In this document: one piece after another, positions 7,575 through 15,761 of the stretch | Numbering within the stretch: position 1 is the first letter of the stretch | Layout: the number at the start of each line of letters is the position of its first letter | Assembly: GCA_910584825.1 (NCBI GenBank) | Contig: CAJUCI010000012.1 | Location: forward strand, 13,044-77,043 | Direction: 5' to 3' | DNA from: an uncultured Duncaniella sp. | GTDB lineage: Bacteria; Bacteroidota; Bacteroidia; Bacteroidales; Muribaculaceae | Length of the DNA stretch: 64,000 nt | Notes under the pieces: model-generated | Told to the model about the DNA's origin: nothing | Databases searched by the model: none | Seen by the model: the letters and a program-made list of their open reading frames with translations, nothing else | Translations under genes and position numbers: made by a program

Positions 7575-9439
7575 ACGAGAGCATAGCGTCAATCAACCGT
7601 GCCCGACACGAGGCAATAGCCCGTGCGGCCTATGACCCTCTGACGGGAAACCCCAACGACCCCGGGAGGGTGAGGGTGGTCAGGGGTGCCGACGTGTGGT
7701 ATGTGCCACGCGCGATGACCGATGATGTCGCTTATGCCGTCACGCTTCCAGCCCATGATTTCGACATGCTCCGCTTCCGCCACGACTTCGAGTATTGGGC
7801 GGCGCGTTGCGTGAAGATTACCGACAAAGACACAAAGACATCGGTACCATTCATCCTCAACCGCCCCCAACGCCGCCTGCTCGCCACCCTCGAGGAGCAA
7901 CGCCGTGCGGGCGTGCCTGTCCGCGTCATCATCCTCAAGGCGCGCCAGTGGGGAGCGTCGACACTCGTGCTGATATATTTCGCGTGGATTCAGATAGTGC
8001 ATCTGCGCAACTGGCATTCGCTCATATGCGCCCATGTCAAGGATGCCGCGGCCAACATCCGAGGCATGTACACCCATCTGCTTGCCAATTATCCGCGCGA
8101 ATACTGGGAGGAGGAGACCGCCCCCGAGTTCCGACCCTTTGAGCGCATGAACAATGTACGCATGATTCCCGACCGCGGATGCCGCGTGACGGTCTGCTCG
8201 AGCGAGAATCAGGAATCTACCCGAGGCATGGACTGCTCGATGGCCCATCTCAGCGAGGTGGCTTTCTGGAAGGACTCGCTGCAACACAACCCCCTCGACC
8301 TCATCCGCTCGGTCACTTCGGGCATAGCCCGCCGCCCCATGACGGTGGTGGTGATGGAGAGCACGGCCAACGGTGTGGGCAACTTCTTCAACAAGGAGTG
8401 GCAGAGGGCTGTCGACGGCAAGAGCGACAAGACCCCGTTTTTCGTGCCGTGGCACGAGATAGACATATACAGCGAGCCGGTGGATGACCCTGAGGAGTTT
8501 TTCGGCACGCTCAACGAGTATGAGCGCGAGCTGTGGACAGTCCACGGATGCACGCTCGAGGCCATAAAATGGTATCGCCACAAGTTGAGCGAATATATCG
8601 AGCACCGCTCGATGATGGCCGAGTTTCCCACCACCCCCGAGGAGGCTTTCTGCGCCACCGAGTCGTCGGTGTTTTCAGCCGCCGACGTGGCACGTCTGCG
8701 TGAGGAGGGGTGTCGTGCCCCGTATGAGACCGGCGAGGTGCTCGGCTCAAGGCGCGGCACGCTCTCCGACATCTCGTGTCCCTGCTTTCAGCCGTCGCCC
8801 CGGGGGCTGGCCAAGGTGTGGACGAGGCCGCGCAAGGGGGCGGAATACATAGTGAGCGTGGACATCGGCGGGCGTTCGCGCCATGCCGACTATTCGGTCA
8901 TCAGCGTGCTCGACCGCCACACCGAGCGCGGCGAGGAGTCGCGCCCCGAGGTCGTGGCCCAGTGGCGCGGACATGTCGACCACGACATACTGGCGTGGCG
9001 CGCTGCCGCGATGGGGCGTTGGTATAACGACGCGCTCCTCGTGGTTGAGAGCAATTCGTGGGAATCCTCGTCTGACGGTCACGGACGCTATATCCTCGAC
9101 ATGCTTGCCGACGAGTATCCCAACATGTACTGCCGTCCGAGTGAATCGGCCCCGCTGGGCAGTCTGCCGGGGTTTCACACCAACATGCGCACCAAGGCGG
9201 TGGTCATATCCAACCTCATAGCCCTGGTGCGTGACGGGGGATATATCGAGCATGACGGCGACGCGTGTGACGAGCTGTTGCAGTATGAGTCGCTGCCCGA
9301 CGGCACCTATGCCGCCCGGCGCGGATGTCACGACGACATACTCATGTCCCGCGCCATAGCCCTCCATATCCACTCCGCCGAACTGTCATCATCCCCCGCC
9401 CTCACTCCCCTCGACCTCGCTGCCATCCTGTGCCAATAG
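7571..9439 (+). CDS. Phage terminase large subunit (packaging ATPase/nuclease)
   Basis: A 622-residue TerL-like protein. The ATPase half shows a terminase-type Walker A (KARQWGAST, residues 123-131), a Walker B with the catalytic glutamate (AHLSEV, Glu about 229), and a coupling motif MESTANG (262-268). The C-terminal RNase H-like nuclease has its acidic residues in place: Asp431 in VSVDIGG, Glu493 in LLVVESNS, and Asp588/589 in CHDDILMSR. All motors and nuclease residues look intact, so the gene is not an obvious relic. TerL cuts concatemeric DNA and pumps it into procapsids. It is coupled to the upstream tail-hub-like gene, but no small terminase, capsid, integrase or lysis gene adjoins. 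The downstream neighbour is a repeat block. Confidence 0.85.
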   Translation: MNESIASINRARHEAIARAAYDPLTGNPNDPGRVRVVRGADVWYVPRAMTDDVAYAVTLPAHDFDMLRFRHDFEYWAARCVKITDKDTKTSVPFILNRPQRRLLATLEEQRRAGVPVRVIILKARQWGASTLVLIYFAWIQIVHLRNWHSLICAHVKDAAANIRGMYTHLLANYPREYWEEETAPEFRPFERMNNVRMIPDRGCRVTVCSSENQESTRGMDCSMAHLSEVAFWKDSLQHNPLDLIRSVTSGIARRPMTVVVMESTANGVGNFFNKEWQRAVDGKSDKTPFFVPWHEIDIYSEPVDDPEEFFGTLNEYERELWTVHGCTLEAIKWYRHKLSEYIEHRSMMAEFPTTPEEAFCATESSVFSAADVARLREEGCRAPYETGEVLGSRRGTLSDISCPCFQPSPRGLAKVWTRPRKGAEYIVSVDIGGRSRHADYSVISVLDRHTERGEESRPEVVAQWRGHVDHDILAWRAAAMGRWYNDALLVVESNSWESSSDGHGRYILDMLADEYPNMYCRPSESAPLGSLPGFHTNMRTKAVVISNLIALVRDGGYIEHDGDACDELLQYESLPDGTYAARRGCHDDILMSRAIALHIHSAELSSSPALTPLDLAAILCQ

Positions 9440-9442
9440 GGC

Positions 9443-9680
9443 GGGGCGGGGCCTCCGGCCCGAGTTTAGCGGGCTCCGCCCGAGTTTAAAGTTTAGCAGG
9501 TAGGAGCGACGGCTTTAGCCGTCGATATGACACGACATAACTAACTTTAATTCAGTGAAATATTGTTTGATACGTAGCTCCATATCGACGGCTAAAGCCG
9601 TCGCTCCTACCATCCTCGCTATTATCTAAACTTTAACCCATAAACTTTAAACTCGGCCGAAGGCCATAAACTTCATCCGA
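9443..9680. repeat. Nested repeat block after the terminase gene (family E arms around a family A element)
   Basis: The 311-nt gap before the histone-like gene holds no gene. Arms made of GGCCTCCGGCCCGAGTTTA/GTTTAAAG units at 9446-9497 reappear inverted at 9626-9675 (TAAACTTTAA and CTCGGCCGAAGGCC). Between them lies a complete 111-bp family A element. The arms resemble the ends of the long inverted repeats at 57427 and 61728. Confidence 0.6.
9500..9610. repeat. REP-like double-hairpin element (family A), copy 1
   Basis: A 111-bp element with terminal inverted arms GTAGGAGCGACGGCTTTAGC... and its complement. Each arm is itself a near-palindrome (CGACGGCTTTAGCCGTCG), so the element forms two hairpins or one long stem. 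The core contains GATACGTAGCTCCATATCG. Other copies: 32911, 33726, 37311, 62481. Confidence 0.85.
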
Positions 9681-9683
9681 TAG

Positions 9684-9739
9684 AAAAAACACAACCCCAC
9701 GGCCAAGACATCTGCTTGGCCGTGGGGTTGTGTTTTTTC
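9684..9739 (-). terminator. Strong bidirectional terminator of the histone-like gene
   Basis: AAAACACAACCCCACGGCCAA pairs perfectly with its complement across a short loop and is flanked by A and T runs on both sides. It starts 11 nt after the histone-like stop codon and would end transcription from both directions. Confidence 0.85.
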
Positions 9740-9750
9740 TTATCGGATGA

Positions 9751-9924
9751 TTACTTCGCAGCTGCGATTGAGTTCTTACGGAACTCCTTGAGGAGCTTCT
9801 CAAGCTCGAGAGACACCTTGCGGGCACGTGCGCCTGCTGCCTTGTTGCCTGATTCTACCTGAGCGGCTGCATCCTTAGCAAATGCCTCAAATCCGGCATT
9901 GATTTTTTCTACAATAGTTTTCAT
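9751..9924 (-). CDS. Histone H1-like DNA-binding protein (Hc1 family)
   Basis: A 57-residue protein beginning MKTIVEKINAGFEAFAKDAA. It contains the conserved NKAAGARARK segment and a lysine-rich end (LEKLLKEFRKNSIAAAK), matching the short Bacteroidetes histone H1-like (Hc1/PF07432) proteins of about 58-60 residues. These are small basic nucleoid proteins; their exact role in Bacteroidetes is not settled. The frame is open upstream, but the ATG at 9924 starts the conserved part and follows a TAAATTTG promoter box. It is monocistronic with its own strong terminator, which suits an abundant protein. Confidence 0.88.
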   Translation of the reverse strand: MKTIVEKINAGFEAFAKDAAAQVESGNKAAGARARKVSLELEKLLKEFRKNSIAAAK

Positions 9925-9963
9925 GTTGTCTGGGAGATTAAAATTGTAATGTGATGGTTTTTG

Positions 9964-9971
9964 CAAATTTA
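9964..9971 (-). promoter_or_regulatory. -7 box of the histone-like gene
   Basis: On the minus strand TAAATTTG matches TAnnTTTG and lies about 40 nt before the start codon. Confidence 0.6.
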
Positions 9972-10057
9972 CACACAATTTCCCTACATCTCCAAATGTT
10001 TCATTGCTTTTTTACCCTCATATTCGACACTTTACATCTTTTTTGCGTAAAAAATCG

Positions 10058-10065
10058 TAACTTTG
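10058..10065 (+). promoter_or_regulatory. -7 box of the M16 peptidase gene
   Basis: TAACTTTG fits the Bacteroidetes -7 consensus 22 nt before the ATG at 10087. The box overlaps an upstream in-frame TTG, which argues against that TTG being the start. Confidence 0.6.
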
Positions 10066-10086
10066 AGGCCGATTATTGCGATTTCC

Positions 10087-11352
10087 ATGATTAGCTACTC
10101 GACATTCACGCTCCCCAACGGCCTCCGTGCCGTCCACAACTACGACCCGTCCACAGCCATGGTGGCTGTAAACATACTATATAACGTCGGCTCGCGCGAC
10201 GAGACCCCCGAGCTTACCGGCCTCGCCCACCTGTTCGAGCACCTGATGTTTGGCGGCTCGGTCAATATCCCCGACTTCGATGCCGAGATAGAGCGCGCCG
10301 GAGGCACGAACAACGCCTGGACCTCCAACGACTTCACCAATTTCTATGACGTGGCCCCTGCCGCCAATTTTGAGACCCTGCTGTGGCTCGAGAGCGACCG
10401 CATGCTCGGGCTGTCATTCTCGCCCCGCTCGCTCGAGGTGCAGAGGTCGGTGGTGATTGAGGAGTTCAAGCAGACCCATCTCAACCGCCCTTACGGCGAC
10501 GTGGCCCACCGTCTGCGCTCGCTGCTCTACACCGAGCACCCCTACCGCTACCCGACCATAGGCAAGGAGATTAGCCATATCGAGCGCGTGACGCTCGACG
10601 ACATCAAGCACTTCTTCTACACCCACTATGCCCCCAACAACGCCGTCATAGCCTTCAGCGGCAATGTCACCCTCGAGCGTGCCCGCGAAGGGCTGGAGCG
10701 ATGGTTCGGCCCTATACCGAGCCGCGACATAGCCCCGCGCCTCTATCAGCCCGAACCGGCTGTCGAGAGTCCGCGCACGCTCACTGTCACCGGCCACGTC
10801 CCCCAGCCGCTCGTGGTGGTGGCCTATCCGATGGCCGGGTATGGCGGCTCGGGATATGTCGAGGCCGACCTGCTCACCGACATCCTCGCCTCGGGCCGTT
10901 CGTCGCGCTTCTACCGTCATCTGCTTATGGCCGACCCTCTGTTTACCGAGGCCGATGCCTCGATAGCCGGAAGCGAGGAGCCGGGATTTCTCATGCTCAA
11001 GGGGCGTCTGACCGATGCCTCGCCCGAGGCTGTGAGCCATGCCATCGACGCGCTCAACGGCCATGCCCGCGCACTGGCCTCGGCGGCCGGAGACGGCAAC
11101 ACGGATTTCGGCGGCCCTGTGACCGGACGCGAACTGGAGCGCGCGCTCAACCGCTTCGACTCCAATCACCGTTTCTCGATGCTGTCCTACCTGTCGCGTG
11201 CCCAGGAGCTGGCTATGGCCGAGATGCACGGCGAGGACATCAACACCCGCACCGACACTTACCGCGCCGTCACGCAGGAGCGAATTATTGCAGCGGCTGA
11301 CACTATTCTCAATCCCTCCCGTGCATGCACACTCGTGTACCTGCCGGAATAA
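10087..11352 (+). CDS. M16 family zinc metallopeptidase
   Basis: A 421-residue insulinase/processing-peptidase homologue. The inverted zinc motif HxxEH is seen as HLFEHLMF (His48, Glu51, His52). The downstream glutamate region EEFKQTHLNRPYGDVAHR carries the family's third ligand area, and the second half is the inactive M16 repeat. The start ISYSTFTLPNGLRAV is typical of family members of about 410-430 residues. No signal peptide is seen, so a cytoplasmic role in peptide turnover is likely. The gene stands alone behind its own promoter box. Substrate unknown. Confidence 0.9.
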   Translation: MISYSTFTLPNGLRAVHNYDPSTAMVAVNILYNVGSRDETPELTGLAHLFEHLMFGGSVNIPDFDAEIERAGGTNNAWTSNDFTNFYDVAPAANFETLLWLESDRMLGLSFSPRSLEVQRSVVIEEFKQTHLNRPYGDVAHRLRSLLYTEHPYRYPTIGKEISHIERVTLDDIKHFFYTHYAPNNAVIAFSGNVTLERAREGLERWFGPIPSRDIAPRLYQPEPAVESPRTLTVTGHVPQPLVVVAYPMAGYGGSGYVEADLLTDILASGRSSRFYRHLLMADPLFTEADASIAGSEEPGFLMLKGRLTDASPEAVSHAIDALNGHARALASAAGDGNTDFGGPVTGRELERALNRFDSNHRFSMLSYLSRAQELAMAEMHGEDINTRTDTYRAVTQERIIAAADTILNPSRACTLVYLPE

Positions 11353-11390
11353 AAAAAGTATGTTTTATAACATATTTATAAAACATTTCG

Positions 11391-11398
11391 TAACTTTG
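11391..11398 (+). promoter_or_regulatory. -7 box of the 28-codon gene
   Basis: TAACTTTG fits TAnnTTTG and lies 41 nt before the small ORF at 11440, clear of the M16 peptidase stop. Confidence 0.6.
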
Positions 11399-11439
11399 CG
11401 GTGTTATTATATCGTACTCATATTAAAAACTACTTAGTT

Positions 11440-11526
11440 ATGAAAATCAAAGATGCACTACACCGCATAGGCGACCTCTATAAGGAGTCGGCCTCGATGA
11501 TTTACCGTAATCCGCTTAACCACTAA
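11440..11526 (+). CDS. Candidate small protein of 28 residues
   Basis: An ATG-started frame encodes MKIKDALHRIGDLYK... and ends RNPLNH before TAA. It has its own TAnnTTTG promoter box upstream and a hairpin terminator 27 nt downstream, so this is a complete compact transcription unit and not a chance frame in a long gap. The peptide could form an amphipathic helix with alternating basic and acidic residues. I do not recognise the family. It could instead be a structured RNA with an incidental frame; no homologue is available to decide. Confidence 0.4.
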   Translation: MKIKDALHRIGDLYKESASMIYRNPLNH

Positions 11527-11552
11527 TGATTGTACTTCAAATCGATTAATAG

Positions 11553-11580
11553 ATGCCGGCACCGAGTGTCGGCATTTTCT
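11553..11580 (+). terminator. Terminator of the small ORF unit
   Basis: ATGCCGGCAC pairs with GTGTCGGCAT (one G-U) around a three-base loop and is followed by TTTTCTTT. Confidence 0.75.
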
Positions 11581-11594
11581 TTGCAAAAAGTTTG

Positions 11595-11703
11595 CAAAAA
11601 AAATGTGGGGAGCTTCACAGCTGCCCACATGCTTTAACCTAACTTTTTGTTGACTTTAAACTTAATGATAGTGGCTATATGCGGTTGACGTCAATTTTCG
11701 ATA
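11595..11703 (-). ncRNA. Candidate small RNA of about 100 nt
   Basis: The minus strand carries a perfect TAACTTTG box at 11704-11711. About 75 nt downstream is a strong hairpin (ATGTGGGCAGCT paired with AGCTCCCCACAT, 11603-11630) followed at once by eight T. No reading frame of note lies between them, so a terminated non-coding RNA of roughly 100 nt is the simplest reading. It converges on the 28-codon unit without overlapping it. I cannot assign it to a known RNA family. Confidence 0.5.
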
Positions 11704-11711
11704 CAAAGTTA
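11704..11711 (-). promoter_or_regulatory. -7 box of the candidate sRNA
   Basis: Minus-strand TAACTTTG, an exact TAnnTTTG match. Confidence 0.55.
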
Positions 11712-12262
11712 AGAAATAAATCCCTGAAAAAGGAATAATTCTTTGGTTAAAATCAGTTAATATTATGCAAAAATCTTACAAATAGACAAACGTATGATAC
11801 TTTATTGCCTCATAATGATACTATTGTGTCATTTTTACACTTATAAGTAAGAGTGGCGGGGTGTCGGCCCGCGACCCGACGGCCAAAACTGCGGCTGACG
11901 GCAGGGCTGTCAGGGCATTGTGACGGGGGGTATATACAAACCAAACGGGAAGATGATATCACATCGTCTTCCCGCTTAGATAATAAACCAATCATTATCA
12001 CATTTCTTGCAATGGAAAAAGTAATTTTGCTATGTACTATTAAAACACGGGTCACCTGAAATAGTTCACACCCCGGCAAAAAAATTTCAAAAAAATTATT
12101 ATCTTTGCATATCTAAAACGTAAACTGTTGGCACTCATGTCGGGACGATTGTGCATATCTACAAACCCATTCCGACATGTTAACGAAAATTCACCGGGCT
12201 GTGCCGCATTGTTGCCCCGGGTGGGTACTATCTTTGCATCATAAAACAATAAACATTATATC
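11712..12262 (+). promoter_or_regulatory. recA upstream region with three -7 boxes and leader hairpins
   Basis: This gap holds no convincing gene. TAnnTTTG boxes occur at 12022-12029, 12100-12107 and 12229-12236; the last lies 26 nt before recA. A hairpin GGGAAGATGA/TCGTCTTCCC at about 11948-11974 looks like a stem without a clear T run. Between the last two boxes lie CATGTCGG/CCGACATG and a CCGGG/CCCGG stem, so transcripts from the 12100 box would carry a folded leader. No SOS-type operator was recognised. Confidence 0.45.
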
Positions 12263-13462
12263 ATGGCAAAAAAAGAAACCTCGATAAAAGGCGCGCGCGA
12301 GAAAGAAAATGACCCCGCAAAGGCCAAACTCAATGCCCTTGCCCAGGCTATGGGCAACATTGAGAAGAATTTCGGTCGTGGCGCAATCATGAAGCTCGGC
12401 GACGAGCAGATTGAGGACGTCGACGTAATTCCCTCAGGCTCAATCGGTCTCAACTACGCCCTCGGCGTGGGCGGCTATCCCCGCGGACGCATCATCGAAA
12501 TCTACGGCCCGGAGTCGTCGGGTAAGACCACCCTCGCCATCCACGCTATCGCCGAGGCGCAGAAGGCCGGAGGCATCGCCGCCATCATCGACGCCGAGCA
12601 CGCCTTTGACCGCTTCTATGCCGAGAAGCTCGGTGTGGACGTAAGCAACCTCCTCATGGCCCAGCCCGACAACGGCGAGCAGGCCCTCGAGATTGCCGAG
12701 CAACTCATCCGCTCGTCGGCAATCGACATCCTCGTGGTCGACTCGGTGGCCGCCCTCACCCCCAAGAGCGAAATCGACGGCGATATGGGCGACAAGAACG
12801 TGGGTGTACAGGCTCGACTCATGTCGCAGGCCATGCGCAAGCTCACGGCCACAATCTCGCGCACCAACACGTGTTGCATCTTCATCAACCAGCTCCGCGA
12901 GAAAATCGGCGTGATGTTCGGTCCCTCCGAGACCACCACCGGCGGCAACGCCCTCAAGTTCTACGCATCCGTTCGAGTGGACATCCGCCCCTCCACCACC
13001 ATCAAGGACGGCGACGACGTGCTCGGCCGCCTCACCAAAGTCAAGGTGGTCAAGAACAAGGTCGCTCCCCCCTTCAAGCGCGCCGAGTTTGACATCATGT
13101 TTGGCGAAGGCATCTCGCGCAGCGGCGAAATCATCGACCTTGGCGTAGAGCACGGCATCATCCAGAAGAGCGGCTCGTGGTTCAGTTACAACGGCTCCAA
13201 GCTCGCCCAGGGACGTGACCAGGCCAAGCGTGTCGTGGCCGACAACCCCGAGCTCGCAGCCGAGCTTGAGGAGAAGATTATGGAGGCCCTTCGCTCTGCC
13301 GCCCCCGGCAAGCCCGCCAAGGCCGACAAGAAGGCCGAAGCATCCGCCTCGTCTGCAGCATCTTCTGCGTCGTCTGCATCATCATCCGCCGACATCGCAT
13401 CCCAGCCCGAACTCGACCTCGACACCCTCCCCGACGACTTCTCAATCGAAGAAGACCTCTAA
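12263..13462 (+). CDS. recA: Recombinase A
   Basis: A 399-residue RecA, the DNA-dependent ATPase that forms filaments on single-stranded DNA for homologous recombination and triggers the SOS response. Walker A is GPESSGKTT (about residues 82-90). The hydrophobic strand [10 protein letters not shown] and the loop region [16 protein letters not shown] are all in place. The core ends near residue 350. The last 50 residues are a low-complexity Ala/Ser/Lys tail ending in a strongly acidic [15 protein letters not shown]. Acidic RecA tails are known to modulate activity; this one is longer than usual. It is monocistronic and followed by a long palindrome that may end transcription. Confidence 0.97.
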   Translation: MAKKETSIKGAREKENDPAKAKLNALAQAMGNIEKNFGRGAIMKLGDEQIEDVDVIPSGSIGLNYALGVGGYPRGRIIEIYGPESSGKTTLAIHAIAEAQKAGGIAAIIDAEHAFDRFYAEKLGVDVSNLLMAQPDNGEQALEIAEQLIRSSAIDILVVDSVAALTPKSEIDGDMGDKNVGVQARLMSQAMRKLTATISRTNTCCIFINQLREKIGVMFGPSETTTGGNALKFYASVRVDIRPSTTIKDGDDVLGRLTKVKVVKNKVAPPFKRAEFDIMFGEGISRSGEIIDLGVEHGIIQKSGSWFSYNGSKLAQGRDQAKRVVADNPELAAELEEKIMEALRSAAPGKPAKADKKAEASASSAASSASSASSSADIASQPELDLDTLPDDFSIEEDL

Positions 13463-13515
13463 GCCGAAATGTATCCCTTCTTGGAGCTGAGGAGTCAAAT
13501 TGTAACTCTGAAATC

Positions 13516-13636
13516 CGAAAAGGGCACATAAGGACATAAGGAACAAAAGAGACATAAGAGATTTACGACGCTTTCCAGCTGTCTGATAATTAATCTCTGA
13601 TGTCTCTTTTGTCCCTTATGTCCTTATGTGCCTTTC
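13516..13636. repeat. Long palindromic intergenic repeat (family B), copy 2
   Basis: Left arm GAAAAGGGCACATAAGGACA... through GACATAAGAGAT and right arm ATCTCTGATGTCTC... through ATGTGCCTTTC are near-perfect complements of about 43 nt around a 35-nt centre. It separates recA from the convergent glycosyltransferase gene and may act as a terminator for both. Confidence 0.75.
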
Positions 13637-13673
13637 TCTATGTGGCTTTAAGTATATAGGAAAAGGGGTCTCT

Positions 13674-14618
13674 TTACCTTCCCTCTTCGGTATAGTATTT
13701 ACGTACTTCGGGAAAATGCTCAAACAATGCAGCAAGCTGCTTGTCATTACTACCCTGCAGGAGGTTGTATTTATAAAGCGACAGGCTTGGGTCATTGTGT
13801 TCCATATTTATAAGTCTTTCGCTGTTGGAGTGGGTGCCGCATACGCAGAATACGGGTGTACCGGCGCGTAGTTGCATAATCTTGAACCATACGTCATCCG
13901 CTTTAGGCGAGAGTTTTCTGAACAAGTCAGTGTCAGTGACATCTGGATGCATCGATTTTGGTGGATATAGCACTCCCGACACTCCCAAAGCTACGGGTCT
14001 AATATCCGGCTCGGTAGGTATCACAGGTCTGCTCTCCGGGGTGTTAAGTCCATATCTGAAAGAGCCGTTGTCAGCAACTATCGTGTCTATGTAATCGGTA
14101 ATAATGGCATCTGGATAACGGTAATGCCCCCTAATGAGCTTGTCTAAAAGGTCGTAGCTGTATAGTGTGTCATCGTCAATGGTGATGATGATGTCGTCAG
14201 GAAACGCCTTTAGTGAGGGTATCAGTTTAGTTGCAGGACCACAATCTTCAGTAAACCGTATCTCAAGGCCACGCTTTTCAAGCATCCTGAGGTCCTGGGG
14301 AATCATATGCGGCTTCTCAAACTCATGGTCGAGCCACAGCACAATCTTATTGGCTTTTACGGTCTGCTCCATGATGCTCTCAATGGCAGGGCCTATCCAC
14401 TGTATCCTTTCTCCGAATGTGGTGAGTGATACAATCACCTGTCGCCCCTCCTCATACACCTGGTCGGTAACGCCGGACGATGTGCTGTTAAGGATATTTT
14501 GGCGGAGTATGGACTCCCTGATTTAGCATCGTATTTTCTTGGAATGAGCCCTGACAAGGTCAGATGTGGCAAAGCTCATGAACATCTGACGGTATTTGTC
14601 GATAAATCGGGAAATCAT
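13674..14618 (-). pseudogene. Glycosyltransferase gene with an in-frame TAA at codon 32
   Basis: From the ATG at 14618 (overlapping the upstream gene's stop as ATGA) the frame reads MISRFIDKYRQ...HSKKIRC, then TAA at 14523-14525. It continues in the same frame with IRESILRQNIL and the full catalytic part. The upstream paralogue has KKLDARIREHMLNQNIV at the matching place, so the stop replaces one residue and total length (314 codons) matches the paralogue's 315. The catalytic part has IVSLTTFGERI, the metal-binding IDDDTLY and SPKADDVWFKIM. A GTG at 14459 could restart translation and give 261 residues lacking the first 53. Either a real inactivating mutation, a sequencing error, or a short form in use. 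Confidence 0.75.
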
Positions 14619-15562
14619 ATCTTTTTGGTGGTTGTGTAGTGTTTGAGTATCTGCGGGTAGTGCTTGACGAGGGCGGCGAGCTGGACGTTGTCCTGGCCGC
14701 CGAGGTAGTTGGTGGTGTGGAGGGCGAGGGCCTGGCGGTAGTGGAACGACGAGAGCAGCAGCACATCGGTGGGATTGACCTCGTTGACGGGGAATACCGG
14801 TGTACCGGCAAGCAGTTCCATCACCTTGAACCACAGGTCATCGGCCTTAGGGGCCAGCTCACGCATCAGCTTGATGTCAAACACGTCGTCGTGCAGACTG
14901 TGGGGCGGATATAGCACCGCACCCACGCCGAGAGCCATCGGGCCCATGAGCGGCTCCTTTGTGAGATACAGGTCGGCCGCCTCGTTATAAGTAAGGCGCA
15001 GTCCGCGTCCGCCGTCGGTGGTGACGATGCGGTCGATGCGCCCGGCACATACGGCCTCGGGGTGGAGGCGGTGGGCGGCCACCATGCGGTCAATCATGTC
15101 GGGGTCATAGAGCATGTCATCGTCAATCGTGATTATGACATCCTCGGGATAGGCTTTGAGGGCGGGTATCAGCTTGGTGGCCGAGCCGACATCTTCGGTG
15201 TAGCGGATTTCGAGGCCGCGCTTCTCGAGCAGGCGGAGCGATGCGGGAATCAGTTCGGGTGACGACTCCATAGCCTTGTCGAGCCACAGTATGATGCGAT
15301 TGGGCAGAAGTGTCTGCTCCATGATGCTCTCGATGGGGCGGGCCACCTCGCGTATGCGCGGGCCGAACGTGGTGAGCGACACTATTATGTCGCGTCCGGG
15401 CAGGTGGCGCACGGTGGTGGTGCCCGGCTCGCGGCAGAATACGATGTTCTGGTTGAGCATGTGCTCGCGTATGCGCGCGTCAAGCTTCTTGCCCTCGCGC
15501 CGCAGCTGGATGTCGGTGGCGAGTCCCAGGAGGAACTGCTTGAAATTACCTAAGGGGTTCAT
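14615..15562 (-). CDS. Glycosyltransferase with DDD motif (paralogue of the downstream gene)
   Basis: A 315-residue cytoplasmic glycosyltransferase-like protein. The fold starts at DIIVSLTTFGPRI, the metal/nucleotide-sugar site is IDDDMLY, and a conserved block LAPKADDLWFKVMELLAGTP lies near the end. The pattern is shared with its neighbour and with Bacteroidetes capsule or LPS glycosyltransferases acting on UDP- or GDP-sugars. It is first in a two-gene leftward operon; its stop overlaps the next start. A TACCTTTG box lies about 60 nt upstream. The acceptor and sugar cannot be read from sequence. Confidence 0.75.
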   Translation of the reverse strand: MNPLGNFKQFLLGLATDIQLRREGKKLDARIREHMLNQNIVFCREPGTTTVRHLPGRDIIVSLTTFGPRIREVARPIESIMEQTLLPNRIILWLDKAMESSPELIPASLRLLEKRGLEIRYTEDVGSATKLIPALKAYPEDVIITIDDDMLYDPDMIDRMVAAHRLHPEAVCAGRIDRIVTTDGGRGLRLTYNEAADLYLTKEPLMGPMALGVGAVLYPPHSLHDDVFDIKLMRELAPKADDLWFKVMELLAGTPVFPVNEVNPTDVLLLSSFHYRQALALHTTNYLGGQDNVQLAALVKHYPQILKHYTTTKKI

Positions 15563-15620
15563 CGAGTTGTATTGTCAGTTAGGTGGAGGAGTGTTGTGTT
15601 GTGAATGATAAGTTTTAATG

Positions 15621-15628
15621 CAAAGGTA
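15621..15628 (-). promoter_or_regulatory. -7 box of the glycosyltransferase pair
   Basis: Minus-strand TACCTTTG fits TAnnTTTG and lies about 59 nt before the start at 15562. Confidence 0.55.
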
Positions 15629-15691
15629 GTGACTTTGCTCGGGTGTGGCAAAATTGTCGCCATAAAATTTTACGGTTAGAGGAATTAATAG

Positions 15692-15699
15692 TAAATTTG
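15692..15699 (+). promoter_or_regulatory. -7 box of the TPR membrane protein
   Basis: TAAATTTG lies 63 nt before the start at 15762, divergent from the glycosyltransferase promoter. Confidence 0.55.
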
Positions 15700-15761
15700 C
15701 ACTTTGGAACGGCTATGGCCGTCACTCTCCCCCTCTTAACTGAAGAAAATTTAAAAACACA

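Noticed and set aside
12137..12244. 35-codon frame (MSGRLCIST...) just before recA
   Set aside because: It runs over a hairpin and the last recA promoter box and has no coding features; more likely leader RNA.
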